Below are positions 55,929-64,000 of a DNA stretch of 64,000 bases, one piece after another. The stretch spans positions 868,001 through 932,000 of the forward strand of contig NZ_CVJQ01000001.1 in NCBI RefSeq assembly GCF_001375595.1, written 5' to 3'. The notes beneath the pieces were generated by a model. It made no database searches and had not been told where the DNA came from. It saw nothing but the letters and a program-made list of their open reading frames with translations. The position numbers and the translations under genes are program-made. Numbering within the stretch: the first letter of the stretch is position 1; every line of letters begins with the position of its first letter. The stretch is from Phenylobacterium immobile (ATCC 35973). GTDB taxonomy: Bacteria; Pseudomonadota; Alphaproteobacteria; Caulobacterales; Caulobacteraceae.

Positions 55929-56893
55929 GACGCCGGCTCGATCGTCTCGCCTGGCGTTGTGACCTCCAGGCCTTTCGCGCGCAGTTGATCCAGTACGCCG
56001 CCCTGCGCCAGCAGGGGGCGTAGCGGCACGAGCGCGATCGCCGAGCCAGGGGTGGCCAGGGCCGCCTCGATGGCCGCCGCCGTGTCGCGCTTGACCCGGG
56101 CGTCGAGCGCCTGGGCGCCGGGCACGAAAGCGATGCAGCGCTCGAATGTCCGCTCATTGTCGAGCGCGGCGCGGACGTCGCCTGCGGCCCAGGCGCGCGC
56201 CGCCTGGCGCGTCACCTCAGGCCCGGCTTCGATCTGGGCGATCACCTCGTTCAGGCAGGCGCGCCCGGCGGCGTCGGGCGTGCGGATGATCGCCCCAAGC
56301 TGCGGGCCGAGATCATAGCTCTTCTCCACGATCGGCTTTCCGGCCTGATGCGCCAGAAGCTTGATCAACTTGGTGGGGTCGGTCGTGGTGAGCTCGAAAT
56401 GCTCGCGGTAGTCAGTCGACATCATCAGGCCGGCAGCAAGAGGGTGGTGGGTGCGATAGCGCTTGGCGGGTTGAGCGATCTGCTCGCGCGCCGCGGCGAA
56501 ACGGCGTCGGCCTTCGGCGTCCATGCGCTCTTCATAGGGCTGGGATGAACGCAGACGCAGGTAGTTCACCCCAGCGCCCAGAGCCCCGAGGGTTTTCACC
56601 CGAAAATTCTCGAAGGGCAGGATGACCACCCTGGCCTTCGCCAGTCGTCGGTCGAACACCGTCCTGTCCCATTGCATGCGCTTAGGGGCGAGGCTGGGGA
56701 CGCCCAGGACGTAGGCCGTCGCTGATCCGTTCGAGACGGTCCACCAGGCGGGGCCGGGATCGGCGGCGGTGACCACCAATTCCTCGACCAGGGCCTCGTT
56801 CGGATCCGCCGGCGCCAGCGGGATCTGGGCGGCGGCTGGCTGGCCCAGCAGCCAAGCCCAAAGCAGCAATGCGGCGACGCGACGCTTAACCAT
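55925..56893 (-). CDS. TraB/GumN family secreted protein
   Basis: About 322-residue periplasmic protein. Signal peptide VKRRVAALLLWAWLLGQPAAA. The mature domain begins PAWWTVSNGSATAYVLGVPSLAPK, the TraB/GumN N-terminal pattern, with KRMQWDRTVFDRRL and the later DNERTFERCIAFVPGA. Relatives have been proposed to act as metallopeptidases, but the metal site is not certain here. ATG at 56893 is chosen; a TTG at 56917 is an alternative. Confidence 0.8.
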   Translation of the reverse strand: MVKRRVAALLLWAWLLGQPAAAQIPLAPADPNEALVEELVVTAADPGPAWWTVSNGSATAYVLGVPSLAPKRMQWDRTVFDRRLAKARVVILPFENFRVKTLGALGAGVNYLRLRSSQPYEERMDAEGRRRFAAAREQIAQPAKRYRTHHPLAAGLMMSTDYREHFELTTTDPTKLIKLLAHQAGKPIVEKSYDLGPQLGAIIRTPDAAGRACLNEVIAQIEAGPEVTRQAARAWAAGDVRAALDNERTFERCIAFVPGAQALDARVKRDTAAAIEAALATPGSAIALVPLRPLLAQGGVLDQLRAKGLEVTTPGETIEPAS

Positions 56894-56931
56894 GTTTCGC
56901 CCTATAGTCCGACTCAAGGACCGCTCCAGCC

Positions 56932-58791
56932 ATGCCGATTCGCCGCCTTCCCCCTGAGACCGTCAACCGCATCGCCGCTGGCGAAGTGGTCGAGCGGCCG
57001 GCCAGCGCGGTCAAGGAGCTCGTCGAAAACGCCCTCGACGCGGGCGCGACCCGCGTGGAGGTGCAGGCCGACGGCGGAGGCCTGTCGCGCATCCTGGTGG
57101 CGGACGATGGCCAGGGTTTGGCGGCGGACGAACTGGCGCTGGCGGTGGAGCGGCACGCGACCTCGAAGCTCTCGCCAGACGCCGAGGGCGAATATGACCT
57201 GTTGCGGATCGCCACGCTCGGCTTCCGCGGCGAGGCCCTGCCGTCGATCGGCTCGGTGGCCAGGCTTGCGATCGCCAGCCGCGCGCGCGGGACCTCCGGC
57301 GCCTTCGCCATCCTTGTGGACGCCGGCGCTGTCGGCGCGGCCCATCCGGCGGCTTTTCCAGGGCCGCATGGAGCGCGGGTCGAGGTGCGCGACCTGTTCT
57401 ACGCCACGCCGGCGCGGCTCAAGTTCATGAAGTCCGAACGGGCCGAGGCCCTGGCCATCACTGAGGAGCTGAAGCGCCAGGCCATGGCGCATGAGGACGC
57501 CGGCTTCTTCCTCGACCTGGATGGTCGCCGTGTCCTGAAATTGCCGGCCGAGACCAAGGGGCCGGAAGGCCGCTTGGCTCGCCTGTCGGCGATCATGGGC
57601 CGGGAGTTTTCCGACAACGCCGTCGCGCTGGACCAGGAACGCGAAGGCATCCGGCTGACGGGATTCGCCAGCCTGCCAACCTACAACCGCGGTAACGCGG
57701 CGCATCAGTATCTATTCGTCAACGGCCGCCCGGTGCGCGACCGCCTGTTGCAGGGCGCCTTGCGCGGCGCCTACGCCGATTTCCTGGCCCGCGACCGTCA
57801 TCCTCTGGCGGCGCTTTATCTGGAGATCGATCCGACCCAGGTGGACGTCAACGTCCATCCCGCCAAGGCTGAAGTGCGTTTCCGCGATCCCGGTCTGGTG
57901 CGCGGCCTGATCATTGGCGCCCTGCGCCACGCCCTGGCGAGCGCCGGACATCGCGCATCGACAACGGTCGCCGGCGCGGCGCTGGGCGGCTTCCGCCCGG
58001 GCTACGCCGCGCCGCCGCCCGCCACGGGATTCTCCGCCTGGCGCCAGGGCGGCTGGGCGCCGCAACCCTCGGGCCAGTCGATCCCCGGCCTCACGGACGT
58101 CTCAGCCCGGGCTGAACCAAACTGGACTGAACCGGTCTGGCAGGCGAATTCGCTGGGGGACGCGGTGACCTACGCCGCCGAGGCCGTCCAACCGGCCTAT
58201 GAAGCCCAGGACTTCCCCCTCGGCGCCGCCCGCGCCCAGGTGCACGAGACCTACATCGTCTCCCAGACCCGTGACGGCGTGGTGATCGTCGACCAGCACG
58301 CGGCGCATGAGCGGCTGGTCTATGAACGGATGAAGGCGCAGATGGCCGACGGCGGCGTGGCGCGCCAGGCGCTGCTGATCCCCGAAGTCGTCGAGCTGGA
58401 TCCCGCCGAGGCCGAGCGGGTCGTCGGCCGGGCGGGCGAGCTGGCGGCCCTGGGTCTGGTCGTCGAGGCCTTTGGGCCCGGGGCGATCCTGGTGCGCGAG
58501 ACACCGGCGCTGCTGGGCCAGACCGATGCGGCCGGCCTCATCCGCGACATCGCCGACGATCTGGCCGAGCATGACCAGGCGCTGGCGCTGAAGGAGCGGC
58601 TGGAGGACGTCTGCTCCACCATGGCCTGCCACGGCTCGGTGCGGGCGGGTCGCCGGCTCAGCGCGCCGGAGATGAACGCCCTGCTGCGCGAGATGGAGGT
58701 CACCCCTCATTCGGGCCAGTGCAACCACGGCCGGCCGACCTATGTCGAGTTGAAGCTCGCGGACATCGAGCGGCTCTTCGGTCGTCGCTGA
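56932..58791 (+). CDS. mutL: DNA mismatch repair protein MutL
   Basis: 619-residue GHKL ATPase that couples mismatch recognition by MutS to strand incision. N-terminal ATPase motifs: [53 protein letters not shown] and [14 protein letters not shown]. The C-terminal dimerisation domain has [38 protein letters not shown] and [13 protein letters not shown]. It is divergent from the TraB/GumN gene with only 38 bp between starts. Confidence 0.97.
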   Translation: MPIRRLPPETVNRIAAGEVVERPASAVKELVENALDAGATRVEVQADGGGLSRILVADDGQGLAADELALAVERHATSKLSPDAEGEYDLLRIATLGFRGEALPSIGSVARLAIASRARGTSGAFAILVDAGAVGAAHPAAFPGPHGARVEVRDLFYATPARLKFMKSERAEALAITEELKRQAMAHEDAGFFLDLDGRRVLKLPAETKGPEGRLARLSAIMGREFSDNAVALDQEREGIRLTGFASLPTYNRGNAAHQYLFVNGRPVRDRLLQGALRGAYADFLARDRHPLAALYLEIDPTQVDVNVHPAKAEVRFRDPGLVRGLIIGALRHALASAGHRASTTVAGAALGGFRPGYAAPPPATGFSAWRQGGWAPQPSGQSIPGLTDVSARAEPNWTEPVWQANSLGDAVTYAAEAVQPAYEAQDFPLGAARAQVHETYIVSQTRDGVVIVDQHAAHERLVYERMKAQMADGGVARQALLIPEVVELDPAEAERVVGRAGELAALGLVVEAFGPGAILVRETPALLGQTDAAGLIRDIADDLAEHDQALALKERLEDVCSTMACHGSVRAGRRLSAPEMNALLREMEVTPHSGQCNHGRPTYVELKLADIERLFGRR

Positions 58792-58853
58792 CAGGGCAAC
58801 CCGGGGCGAGGGCGGACGTTGAGCCGACAGACGCCAACATCCAGGAGCAGCCC

Positions 58854-59258
58854 ATGGAACTGTCTCGCGGTCGTTTGATCGATCACGTGCACCTGCGCAC
58901 TCAGAACCTGCCCGCCACCGCCGCCTTCTATCGCGCTGTCATGGCCGCGTTGGAAATCCCGATCACCGGCGAAGACGACGAACACTTCAGTGTCGACGAG
59001 TTGTGGATCGACGTTGGTGAGCCGGCGACCCACGTCCACCTGGCGTTTCAGGCGCGTGATGAAGCCATGGTCCAAGCCTTCTATGACGCCGCCTTGCAGG
59101 CCGGTGGCCGCGATAACGGCGCGCCGGGCGTGCGTGACTATCATCCCGGCTACTACGCCGCCTTCGTGCGCGATCCGGAGGGCAACAACATCGAAGCGGT
59201 GCACCATGGCCCGCACCGCCGATCCGCCGAAGCGGTGGTGTTGACCTGGGACGCGTGA
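58854..59258 (+). CDS. VOC-superfamily protein (glyoxalase-like)
   Basis: 134-residue protein of the vicinal-oxygen-chelate fold: IDHVHLRTQNLPATAAFYRAV in the first module and GYYAAFVRDPEGNNIEAVHHG at the end of the second. The His and Glu placed in those modules fit a metal site. Substrate unknown. AGGAG at 58843-58847 supports the ATG at 58854. The upstream frame overlaps mutL and is not used. Confidence 0.85.
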   Translation: MELSRGRLIDHVHLRTQNLPATAAFYRAVMAALEIPITGEDDEHFSVDELWIDVGEPATHVHLAFQARDEAMVQAFYDAALQAGGRDNGAPGVRDYHPGYYAAFVRDPEGNNIEAVHHGPHRRSAEAVVLTWDA

Positions 59259-59372
59259 ACCCGGCCGGCAACATTAACCGTACCTGACCGTTGGCTTCAC
59301 TGCGGGGCCAATCTGGGCCGCGCATGTTGCAGACGACGCACTCCAGCGTCCGATGACCGCAAGGTGACTCCC

Positions 59373-60791
59373 ATGTCCCGCACTCGTTTGAAGACCACGC
59401 TCATCTTGGGTCCTAGCCTTCTCGCTATGGCCCTGGCGTCGTGCCGCGATGAGGCCCAGCAATCCGCCGCCCGGCCACTGGAACCGCTCAGCGGCTATGA
59501 AACCGTCGCGGCTCTGCCCGCGGCGCCGGCGGCGCGTGTCGCGCCGGTCCCTCAGAGCGCCGGCTATCAGCTGGCGGAGCGGGCCTATGGGCTGCAGGAA
59601 GCGTTCTATGATGCGCCGCCGGCCTACGGCTTCGACTACGACGGTCGCCAGGGCATGGCCTGGGAGACCGAGGACGACTGGTCGATGTACGCCGACCCCT
59701 ATGGCGACCAGGAGGTCTATTACTATTATCAGCCCGACGCGCCGCGGCCGTACTTCGTGCGTGACAGCCAGTACGGCTATGGCTTCGACGCCGCCGGAGT
59801 GCTGATCGCCCTGTTCGACAGCAACGGTCGCTACCTTGACCGCGATCAGTTCCGCGGCGCAGCGCCGCTTGCCGGCCGCTATTACGCCAACGGCGGAGAT
59901 CTGCGCCGCGCGGCGCGCAATCGCGCGCCAATCCGGCAGGAGGTCTGGCGCACCCGCGCGCCGCGCGTTCAGGCGACTGCTCAACCCTGGATTCGCGCCG
60001 TCCGCAACGACGCCGACTGGCGCGCCTGGCGTGATCGCGATGATCGCGGTGATCCTGCGCCGCGTTTTCGGGCGAGGCCCCAACAAGTCGTCTTCGAACA
60101 GGACCGCACCCGCGACCTGCAGCGCGAACGCTTGCAGCAGGATCGGCGGCGACAGGTTCTTGAACAGCGTGATCGCGAGCAACAAGTCCGCCAGCAGCAG
60201 GCCGATGCGCAGGCCCACGCCCGCGACCAGCAGCAGGCGAATCGCGATCAGGCGGCGCGCGTACGCCAGGTCCAACAGGGTCAGCGGGAGGCACAGCAGA
60301 GCCGGGTCGCCGCGCAACGCCAGCAGCAGGCGAATGAGCGTCAGCAGCAAGCCAATGCGCGCCAACAACAGGCGGACCAGCGTCGTCGGCAGGCTGAGCA
60401 GCAACAGCAACAGCAACAGGCCAGCCAGCAACGGGCGAATGAACAACGCGCCCAGCAGCAGAGGGCGCAACAGCAGGGTCGCGAGCAGCAGGCCCAAGCG
60501 CAACGGGCTCAGCAGCAGGCGAAGCAGGAACAGGCGCGCGCCCGCCAGCAACAGCAGCAGGCGGCCCGCGAGAACGCGGGGCGCCAGCAGGCGGCGCAGG
60601 CCAGAGCGCAACAACAGCAGGTGCGTCAGGCCCAACAGGCCCCGCGCGAAGCTCAACGCCAACAGCAACAGGCCGCCCGCGCGAACCCCGCCGCTGATCA
60701 CGCCCGCGAAGCCGCAGCGCGCGCGAAAGCGGACCGACCGCAGCAGCAAGCCCCCGGTCGGAACCGCGGTCCCGAGGGCCGGCGCGACTAG
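59373..60791 (+). CDS. Lipoprotein with a long Gln/Arg/Ala-rich tail
   Basis: 472 residues. Lipobox LASC (Cys 24) precedes a Tyr-rich part (YETVAALPAAPAAR to YYYYQPDAPRPYF) and a compact region with a repeated DAAGVLIALFDSNGRYLDRDQF pattern. From about residue 235 to the end it is almost all Gln, Ala and Arg (QQQ runs alternating with ARQ and AQQ), a likely coiled coil. Codons are mostly CAG and CAA, matching the other-strand leucine-rich frame, which is a shadow. Function unknown; the tail may bind nucleic acid or other proteins. Confidence 0.75.
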   Translation: MSRTRLKTTLILGPSLLAMALASCRDEAQQSAARPLEPLSGYETVAALPAAPAARVAPVPQSAGYQLAERAYGLQEAFYDAPPAYGFDYDGRQGMAWETEDDWSMYADPYGDQEVYYYYQPDAPRPYFVRDSQYGYGFDAAGVLIALFDSNGRYLDRDQFRGAAPLAGRYYANGGDLRRAARNRAPIRQEVWRTRAPRVQATAQPWIRAVRNDADWRAWRDRDDRGDPAPRFRARPQQVVFEQDRTRDLQRERLQQDRRRQVLEQRDREQQVRQQQADAQAHARDQQQANRDQAARVRQVQQGQREAQQSRVAAQRQQQANERQQQANARQQQADQRRRQAEQQQQQQQASQQRANEQRAQQQRAQQQGREQQAQAQRAQQQAKQEQARARQQQQQAARENAGRQQAAQARAQQQQVRQAQQAPREAQRQQQQAARANPAADHAREAAARAKADRPQQQAPGRNRGPEGRRD

Positions 60792-60830
60792 CCGCCAGGC
60801 GGGCGGCCACTCAAAGCCGTCCTCGCCCGC

Positions 60831-61400
60831 CTAGCCGCCGGCGAGCTTCAGGAAGTGGACGCGGGCCGCGCCATAGTCGCGGACGTCGAGACCTTCGTAC
60901 CCTGGGGCCAAGATGTCGGGTTCCTCGGCCCCGCGCTCGAAGACGACCAGGGCGTCCTTCGCCAACCAGTCGCCCTCGATCAAACCGGCGAGCGCCTGTT
61001 CGCCCAGCCCCTTGCCGTAGGGCGGATCCAGGAACGCCAGGTTGAACGACGGGCCATCGGCGCCAGGCCGCAGGCCCAGGGCGGTGGCGTCGCGCCGATG
61101 CACGCGGGTTCGGCCGAAAAGGCCAAGCGCGTCGATATTGTCGCGAATCGCCCCGCGCGCCATCTCGTCGGTCTCTATGAAGAGCGCGAACCCCGCGCCG
61201 CGGGATAGCGACTCAAGACCGAGTGCGCCTGAGCCGGCGAAGAGGTCGATGACACGCCTGCCTTGCAGGCCGGTTGACCAGGGCGCGTGCTCAAGGATGT
61301 TGAACACCGCCTGGCGCGCCCGATCTGCGGTCGGTCGTGTCAACGCCCCCGGTGGCGCGGCCAGGGTCCGGCCACGAAATTCACCCGCTACAATTCGCAA
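60831..61400 (-). CDS. rsmD: 16S rRNA (guanine(966)-N2)-methyltransferase
   Basis: 189-residue SAM-dependent enzyme that methylates G966 of 16S rRNA. Starts MRIVAGEFRGR with a TTG codon. SAM and catalytic motifs: RVIDLFAGSGALGLESLSRGA and LAFLDPPYGKGL with the NPPY-like DPPY. Length is typical. It follows rluB with only 2 bp between on the same strand, so the two rRNA-modifying genes form an operon. Confidence 0.95.
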   Translation of the reverse strand: MRIVAGEFRGRTLAAPPGALTRPTADRARQAVFNILEHAPWSTGLQGRRVIDLFAGSGALGLESLSRGAGFALFIETDEMARGAIRDNIDALGLFGRTRVHRRDATALGLRPGADGPSFNLAFLDPPYGKGLGEQALAGLIEGDWLAKDALVVFERGAEEPDILAPGYEGLDVRDYGAARVHFLKLAGG

Positions 61401-61402
61401 AG

Positions 61403-62824
61403 TTAGCGGCCTCCGTCGGGTCCGCCACGGCCAGGCTTGGCGCCGGGTTTGGGGCCGGGCTTGCGACCGGGTCGTGCGGGACGCGAAACGGTCGGCGCGG
61501 CGGCGCCGGCCGTATTGGCAGGACCTGAGCGGTCCGAGGCGGCGCGTTCCGGTTTGGGGCGCTGGAAGCCTCGCCCGGTCGATGGGACGGCCTTTGTGGG
61601 TCGGATGACGCTGCGGCCCGGCTTGGCCGCGGCCGGAGGCTTGCCCTTCTTGCGCGGCGAATTGCCGGAAGGAGGCTTTCCATCGGAGTAGAAATACTTC
61701 ACCGGCCGCGCCTCGCCAGGCTTCAACGGCCTGCCGTTCTTGCCCAGGGCCGGCTTGGCGTAGATCGGCGAGGCCGCCTTGTCCTTCTCTACGAAGGGCC
61801 GGCTTTTGCCAACGCCGTGCGGACTGGCCTTCGGCTTCGCCTTCGCCCAGCCGGCCTTGTAGACCTTCTTTTGCGGCGCCTCAGGCGGAGAAGGGACCAT
61901 GGCGTCGGCGGGCGTGCGGCGAGGCCGGTTGGGCGTCGCTGGTCGCCGGTAGAGCGGCCGCTCACCCGCCGGCATGTTCGCGGGGTCGATATAGTCGACC
62001 ATCTGCTCACGCAGGACCCGCGGACCGATCTCGTCCACCTCGCCAGGTTCTAACGTGCCGAGCGCAAACGGTCCGTAGGAGAGGCGCAGCAGGCGGTTCA
62101 CCTTCAAGCCGACGGATTCCAGCACGCGGCGGACTTCGCGGTTCTTGCCCTCGGCCAGGGTGATGGTGATCCACAGGTTGGCGCCGGCTGGGCCCTCTTT
62201 GGCCTTGTCCAACGTAGCTTCGATCGGGCCGTAGTGGACACCTTCGACGGTGACGCCGGCCTTCAGGGTGTCGAGCTTGGCCTGGGTGATCCGGCCGTGG
62301 GCGCGCGCTCGGTAGCGCCGCGGCAGGGCCGTCGCCGGCAGCTCCAGAGCGCGCGCCAGTTCGCCGTCGTTGGTGAGCAGCAGCAGGCCTTCGGTGTTGA
62401 TATCGAGCCGGCCGACCGAGATCAGACGCGGAAGTTCGCCGGGCAGATTGGCGAACACCGTTGGTCGACCCTGCGGGTCCTTGTGCGAGGTCACCAGGCC
62501 AACCGGCTTGTGATAGCGGAACAGCCGCGTCGGCTCGGCGTCGCCGACCACTTCGCCGTCCACCGTCAGGATGTCGCCGGGTTCAACCTTGACCGCCGGC
62601 GTCGTCAGCGTCTGGCCGTTGAGCGCCACGCGACCCTCGGCGATCAGCCGTTCTACGTCGCGGCGCGAGGCGACTCCGGCGCGGGCGAGCGCCTTGGCGA
62701 CGCGTTCGCCCTCGCCGCCGGCGGCAAGGATGACGTCGTCATCGCCGTCGTCTTCGCCATTGTCTTGATGAGGCCGGGCTTGACCTGGGCGATAGGCGCC
62801 GGTTCGTAGGGGATCGTGGACCAT
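61403..62824 (-). CDS. rluB: Ribosomal large subunit pseudouridine synthase (RluB family)
   Basis: About 473 residues. An acidic Asp-rich N-terminus (DNGEDDGDDD) precedes an S4-like domain (GERVAKALARAGVASRRDVERLIAEGRVALN). The catalytic domain has LISVGRLDINTEGLLLLTNDGELA with the catalytic Asp and EGKNREVRRVLESVGLKVNRLLRLSYG. A long basic, Pro-rich C-terminal tail of about 180 residues is species-specific. The start is at 62824 or 62830, overlapping or touching the divergent tadA start. Confidence 0.92.
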   Translation of the reverse strand: MVHDPLRTGAYRPGQARPHQDNGEDDGDDDVILAAGGEGERVAKALARAGVASRRDVERLIAEGRVALNGQTLTTPAVKVEPGDILTVDGEVVGDAEPTRLFRYHKPVGLVTSHKDPQGRPTVFANLPGELPRLISVGRLDINTEGLLLLTNDGELARALELPATALPRRYRARAHGRITQAKLDTLKAGVTVEGVHYGPIEATLDKAKEGPAGANLWITITLAEGKNREVRRVLESVGLKVNRLLRLSYGPFALGTLEPGEVDEIGPRVLREQMVDYIDPANMPAGERPLYRRPATPNRPRRTPADAMVPSPPEAPQKKVYKAGWAKAKPKASPHGVGKSRPFVEKDKAASPIYAKPALGKNGRPLKPGEARPVKYFYSDGKPPSGNSPRKKGKPPAAAKPGRSVIRPTKAVPSTGRGFQRPKPERAASDRSGPANTAGAAAPTVSRPARPGRKPGPKPGAKPGRGGPDGGR

Positions 62825-63283
62825 GATCATCGCACCATGCGCATCGCCCTTGAGGCGGCGCAAGCCGCAGCCGACGCAGGCGAGACGCCCGTCGGCGCCG
62901 TCGTCTTCGATATCGTCACTGGCGAAGTAATCGCTCAAGCCGCGAACCGCCCGATCGCAAGCCACGATCCGACCGCCCACGCCGAGATCTTGGCCTTGCG
63001 GGCGGCGGCCCAAAAGCTCGGCAACTACCGGTTGACCGGCCTAGGCCTGGCGGTGACCCTTGAGCCTTGCGCGATGTGCGCGGGCGCCGTCAGCCATGCG
63101 CGCATCGGTCGGCTGGTGTTCGGGGCGACGGACCCGAAGGGCGGCGCAGTGGTCTCCGGGCCGAAATTCTTCGACCAGCCGACTTGCCACTGGCGCCCGG
63201 AGGTTGTCGCAGGCGTGCTCGCTGAAGAGGCGTCCGTGCTGCTAAAAAGCTTCTTCCGGGCGCGTCGGGGGACTCGCATTTGA
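62816..63283 (+). CDS. tadA: tRNA-specific adenosine deaminase
   Basis: 155-residue zinc enzyme converting A34 to inosine in tRNA-Arg(ACG). The zinc site is PTAHAEILAL with the catalytic Glu and EPCAMCAGAVSHARI with two Cys. The N-terminus reads MRIALEAAQAAADAGETPVGAVVF. A GTG at 62816 gives the usual family length; an ATG at 62837 is the alternative. The 5' end overlaps that of the divergent rluB gene, so their promoters must lie in each other's coding regions. Confidence 0.95.
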   Translation: MDHDHRTMRIALEAAQAAADAGETPVGAVVFDIVTGEVIAQAANRPIASHDPTAHAEILALRAAAQKLGNYRLTGLGLAVTLEPCAMCAGAVSHARIGRLVFGATDPKGGAVVSGPKFFDQPTCHWRPEVVAGVLAEEASVLLKSFFRARRGTRI

Positions 63284-63319
63284 GATAGTTTGTTTTTCTT
63301 CGGCCGAGGCCTTGCATCT

Positions 63320-63414
63320 GAGCGGGGGAGGATTATTTCCGCGGCTGCCCAATCTGGGCGTTTCCTCCCAAGGAAGAACAAACTTTAAGGCTGGGCTCAC
63401 GCCCGGCCTTTTTT
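63320..63414 (+). ncRNA. Putative small RNA B, paralogue of RNA A
   Basis: Plus-strand copy of the same core: hairpin GCCC-AATCT-GGGC (63347-63359) followed by CGTTTCCTCCC (to 63369), identical in the stem and the 11-base tail to RNA A. Downstream is an intrinsic terminator (63387-63414). Upstream, TTGTTT at 63290-63295 echoes the -35 of RNA A, with a weaker -10 (TTGCAT, 63312-63317). GGGAGGA at 63326-63332 can pair with TCCTCCC at 63363-63369, so this copy may mask its own anti-Shine-Dalgarno. Alternatively it is a leader of groES, but groES has its own promoter downstream. Confidence 0.65.
63387..63414 (+). terminator. Intrinsic terminator of putative small RNA B
   Basis: AAGGCTGGGC-TCAC-GCCCGGCCTT forms a 10-bp stem with one G-U pair, followed by TTTT (63411-63414) and more T. 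It separates the upstream region from the groES promoter at 63432-63460. Confidence 0.85.
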
Positions 63415-63431
63415 GTTTTTATCAGCCTTCC

Positions 63432-63460
63432 TTGACTCCGAACCGACTGGAACCTACTTC
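63432..63460 (+). promoter_or_regulatory. groESL promoter
   Basis: TTGACT (63432-63437) and TACTTC (63455-63460) with a 17-bp spacer. The predicted start near 63467 is just upstream of CIRCE at 63470, the usual arrangement for HrcA control. A separate sigma-32 promoter, expected in this group, is not obvious. Confidence 0.6.
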
Positions 63461-63469
63461 CGCCTCGCG

Positions 63470-63496
63470 TTGGCACTCGTGGCTGGCGACTGCTAA
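63470..63496. promoter_or_regulatory. CIRCE element (HrcA operator)
   Basis: TTGGCACTC-N9-GACTGCTAA fits the CIRCE consensus TTAGCACTC-N9-GAGTGCTAA with one mismatch per arm. It lies about 55 bp before the groES ATG. HrcA bound here should repress groESL at normal temperature. Confidence 0.85.
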
Positions 63497-63507
63497 CGGC
63501 AGTCGCC
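63485..63507 (+). repeat. Perfect hairpin overlapping CIRCE
   Basis: GGCGACTGC-TAACG-GCAGTCGCC is a perfect 9-bp inverted repeat. Its left arm lies within the right half of CIRCE, so the variant CIRCE base (C instead of G) is needed for this hairpin. It would form in the 5' leader of the groES mRNA. Confidence 0.75.
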
Positions 63508-63550
63508 AATGGCTAAGGCCATCGCAGCAAATTCGGATGGAGAATAATAA

Positions 63551-63838
63551 ATGGCGTTTCGTCCCCTCGGAGACCGCGTCCTCGTCAAGCGTGTCGAGGA
63601 AGAGGAAAAGACCAAGGGCGGGATCATCATTCCCGACTCCGCGAAGGAAAAGCCGCAGGAAGGCGAAGTGATCGCCACCGGCCCCGGCGCCCGCGATGAC
63701 AGCGGCAAGATCCAGCCCCTCGACGTTAAGACGGGCGACCGCATCCTGTTCGGCAAGTGGTCGGGCACCGAGGTTCGCCTCGAAGGCCAAGACCTGCTGA
63801 TCATGAAGGAAAGCGACATCCTGGGCGTGGTCTCCTGA
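63551..63838 (+). CDS. groES: Co-chaperonin GroES
   Basis: 95-residue lid of the GroEL chaperonin. It starts [21 protein letters not shown], with the mobile loop [19 protein letters not shown], and ends ILGVVS. GGAG at 63539-63542 is well spaced before the ATG. It leads the groESL operon, with groEL following after 59 bp. Confidence 0.97.
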   Translation: MAFRPLGDRVLVKRVEEEEKTKGGIIIPDSAKEKPQEGEVIATGPGARDDSGKIQPLDVKTGDRILFGKWSGTEVRLEGQDLLIMKESDILGVVS

Positions 63839-63882
63839 TCGGCCGAGCCGACCTTTAGAGACCCCTCCCGGACATCCCCTAG

Positions 63883-64000
<118 letters not shown>

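Larger units (their letters stand above)
63284..63550. other. Intergenic region between tadA and groES
   Basis: 267 bp with dense regulation: putative small RNA B (about 63320-63414) and its terminator, then the groES promoter, CIRCE and a hairpin. The shared small-RNA core is at 63347-63369. I see no protein gene. Confidence 0.7.

Noticed and set aside
60160..60700. CAGCAG/CAACAG tract as a possible microsatellite
   Set aside because: The tract stays in one frame and encodes the Gln-rich tail, with interruptions at the codon level; there is no pure run long enough to call a simple repeat.
59274..60749. 491-residue Leu-rich open frame on the minus strand
   Set aside because: It is the complement of the Gln-rich lipoprotein gene; CAG and CAA codons read backwards give Leu. 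The lipoprotein has a signal peptide, lipobox and ribosome site.

Overview
The window is a GC-rich alphaproteobacterial chromosome segment, most likely from the Caulobacteraceae (Caulobacter or Phenylobacterium type). This is inferred from gapR (DUF2312), the three-part proton-translocating transhydrogenase, the small aa3-oxidase subunit IV, a TetR-acrA-acrB-nodT efflux cluster laid out like tipR-acrAB2-nodT, and a CIRCE-controlled groESL operon. I see no phage, integrase, transposase or CRISPR array. It reads as a core chromosome with short operons and tight gene packing.

Layout. 1-5739: tolQ(partial)-tolR-tolA-tolB-pal-cpoB-tilS, the envelope-constriction operon with a tRNA-modifying enzyme at its end. 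5736-13023 (mostly minus): an alpha/beta hydrolase, an M23 peptidase, the pnt transhydrogenase operon with an extra 68-residue membrane protein inside it, an aa3-oxidase accessory subunit and oligoendopeptidase F. 13161-20771: small secreted or housekeeping genes including a GFA-domain protein, gapR, folE, a HAD phosphatase, rpmJ, an MltB-type lytic transglycosylase and mnmC. 20874-27443: the TetR-controlled RND efflux system with a visible promoter and operator. 27413-30472: glycerate kinase, a GAF-GGDEF cyclase, tRNA-Val(GAC) and an N-formylglutamate amidohydrolase. 30473-37854: a putative small RNA, typA, a CHASE3 HWE-type kinase with its single-domain response regulator, a ClpP homologue, a GH13 glucosidase and a Rieske oxygenase. 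37851-46426: two divergent peptidoglycan enzymes, two tandem TetR genes, HIG1, a cobalamin adenosyltransferase, etfBA-hbd and an HtrA-like protein that has lost its catalytic triad. 46599-50775: small membrane proteins, a YCII-ECF sigma-VOC trio, a HAD-IIA phosphatase and a frameshifted MaoC dehydratase. 50772-58791: ribF, ileS-lspA-DUF3035, a TraB/GumN protein and mutL. 58854-64000: a VOC protein, a glutamine-rich lipoprotein, rsmD, rluB, tadA, a second putative small RNA, groES and the start of groEL.

Main discovery candidate. Two intergenic regions 33 kb apart, on opposite strands, carry the same 23-nt element: a GCCC-N5-GGGC hairpin followed by CGTTTCCTCCC. Each is followed by an intrinsic terminator and preceded by a promoter-like box starting TTGTTT. 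They look like two members of one small-RNA family with an exposed anti-Shine-Dalgarno sequence. Other notable points are the HtrA pseudoprotease, the SMR-like protein with Glu changed to Gln, the single-base frameshift in maoC, the extra gene inside pntAB-pntB, and four convergent gene pairs that share a CTAG stop-stop overlap.
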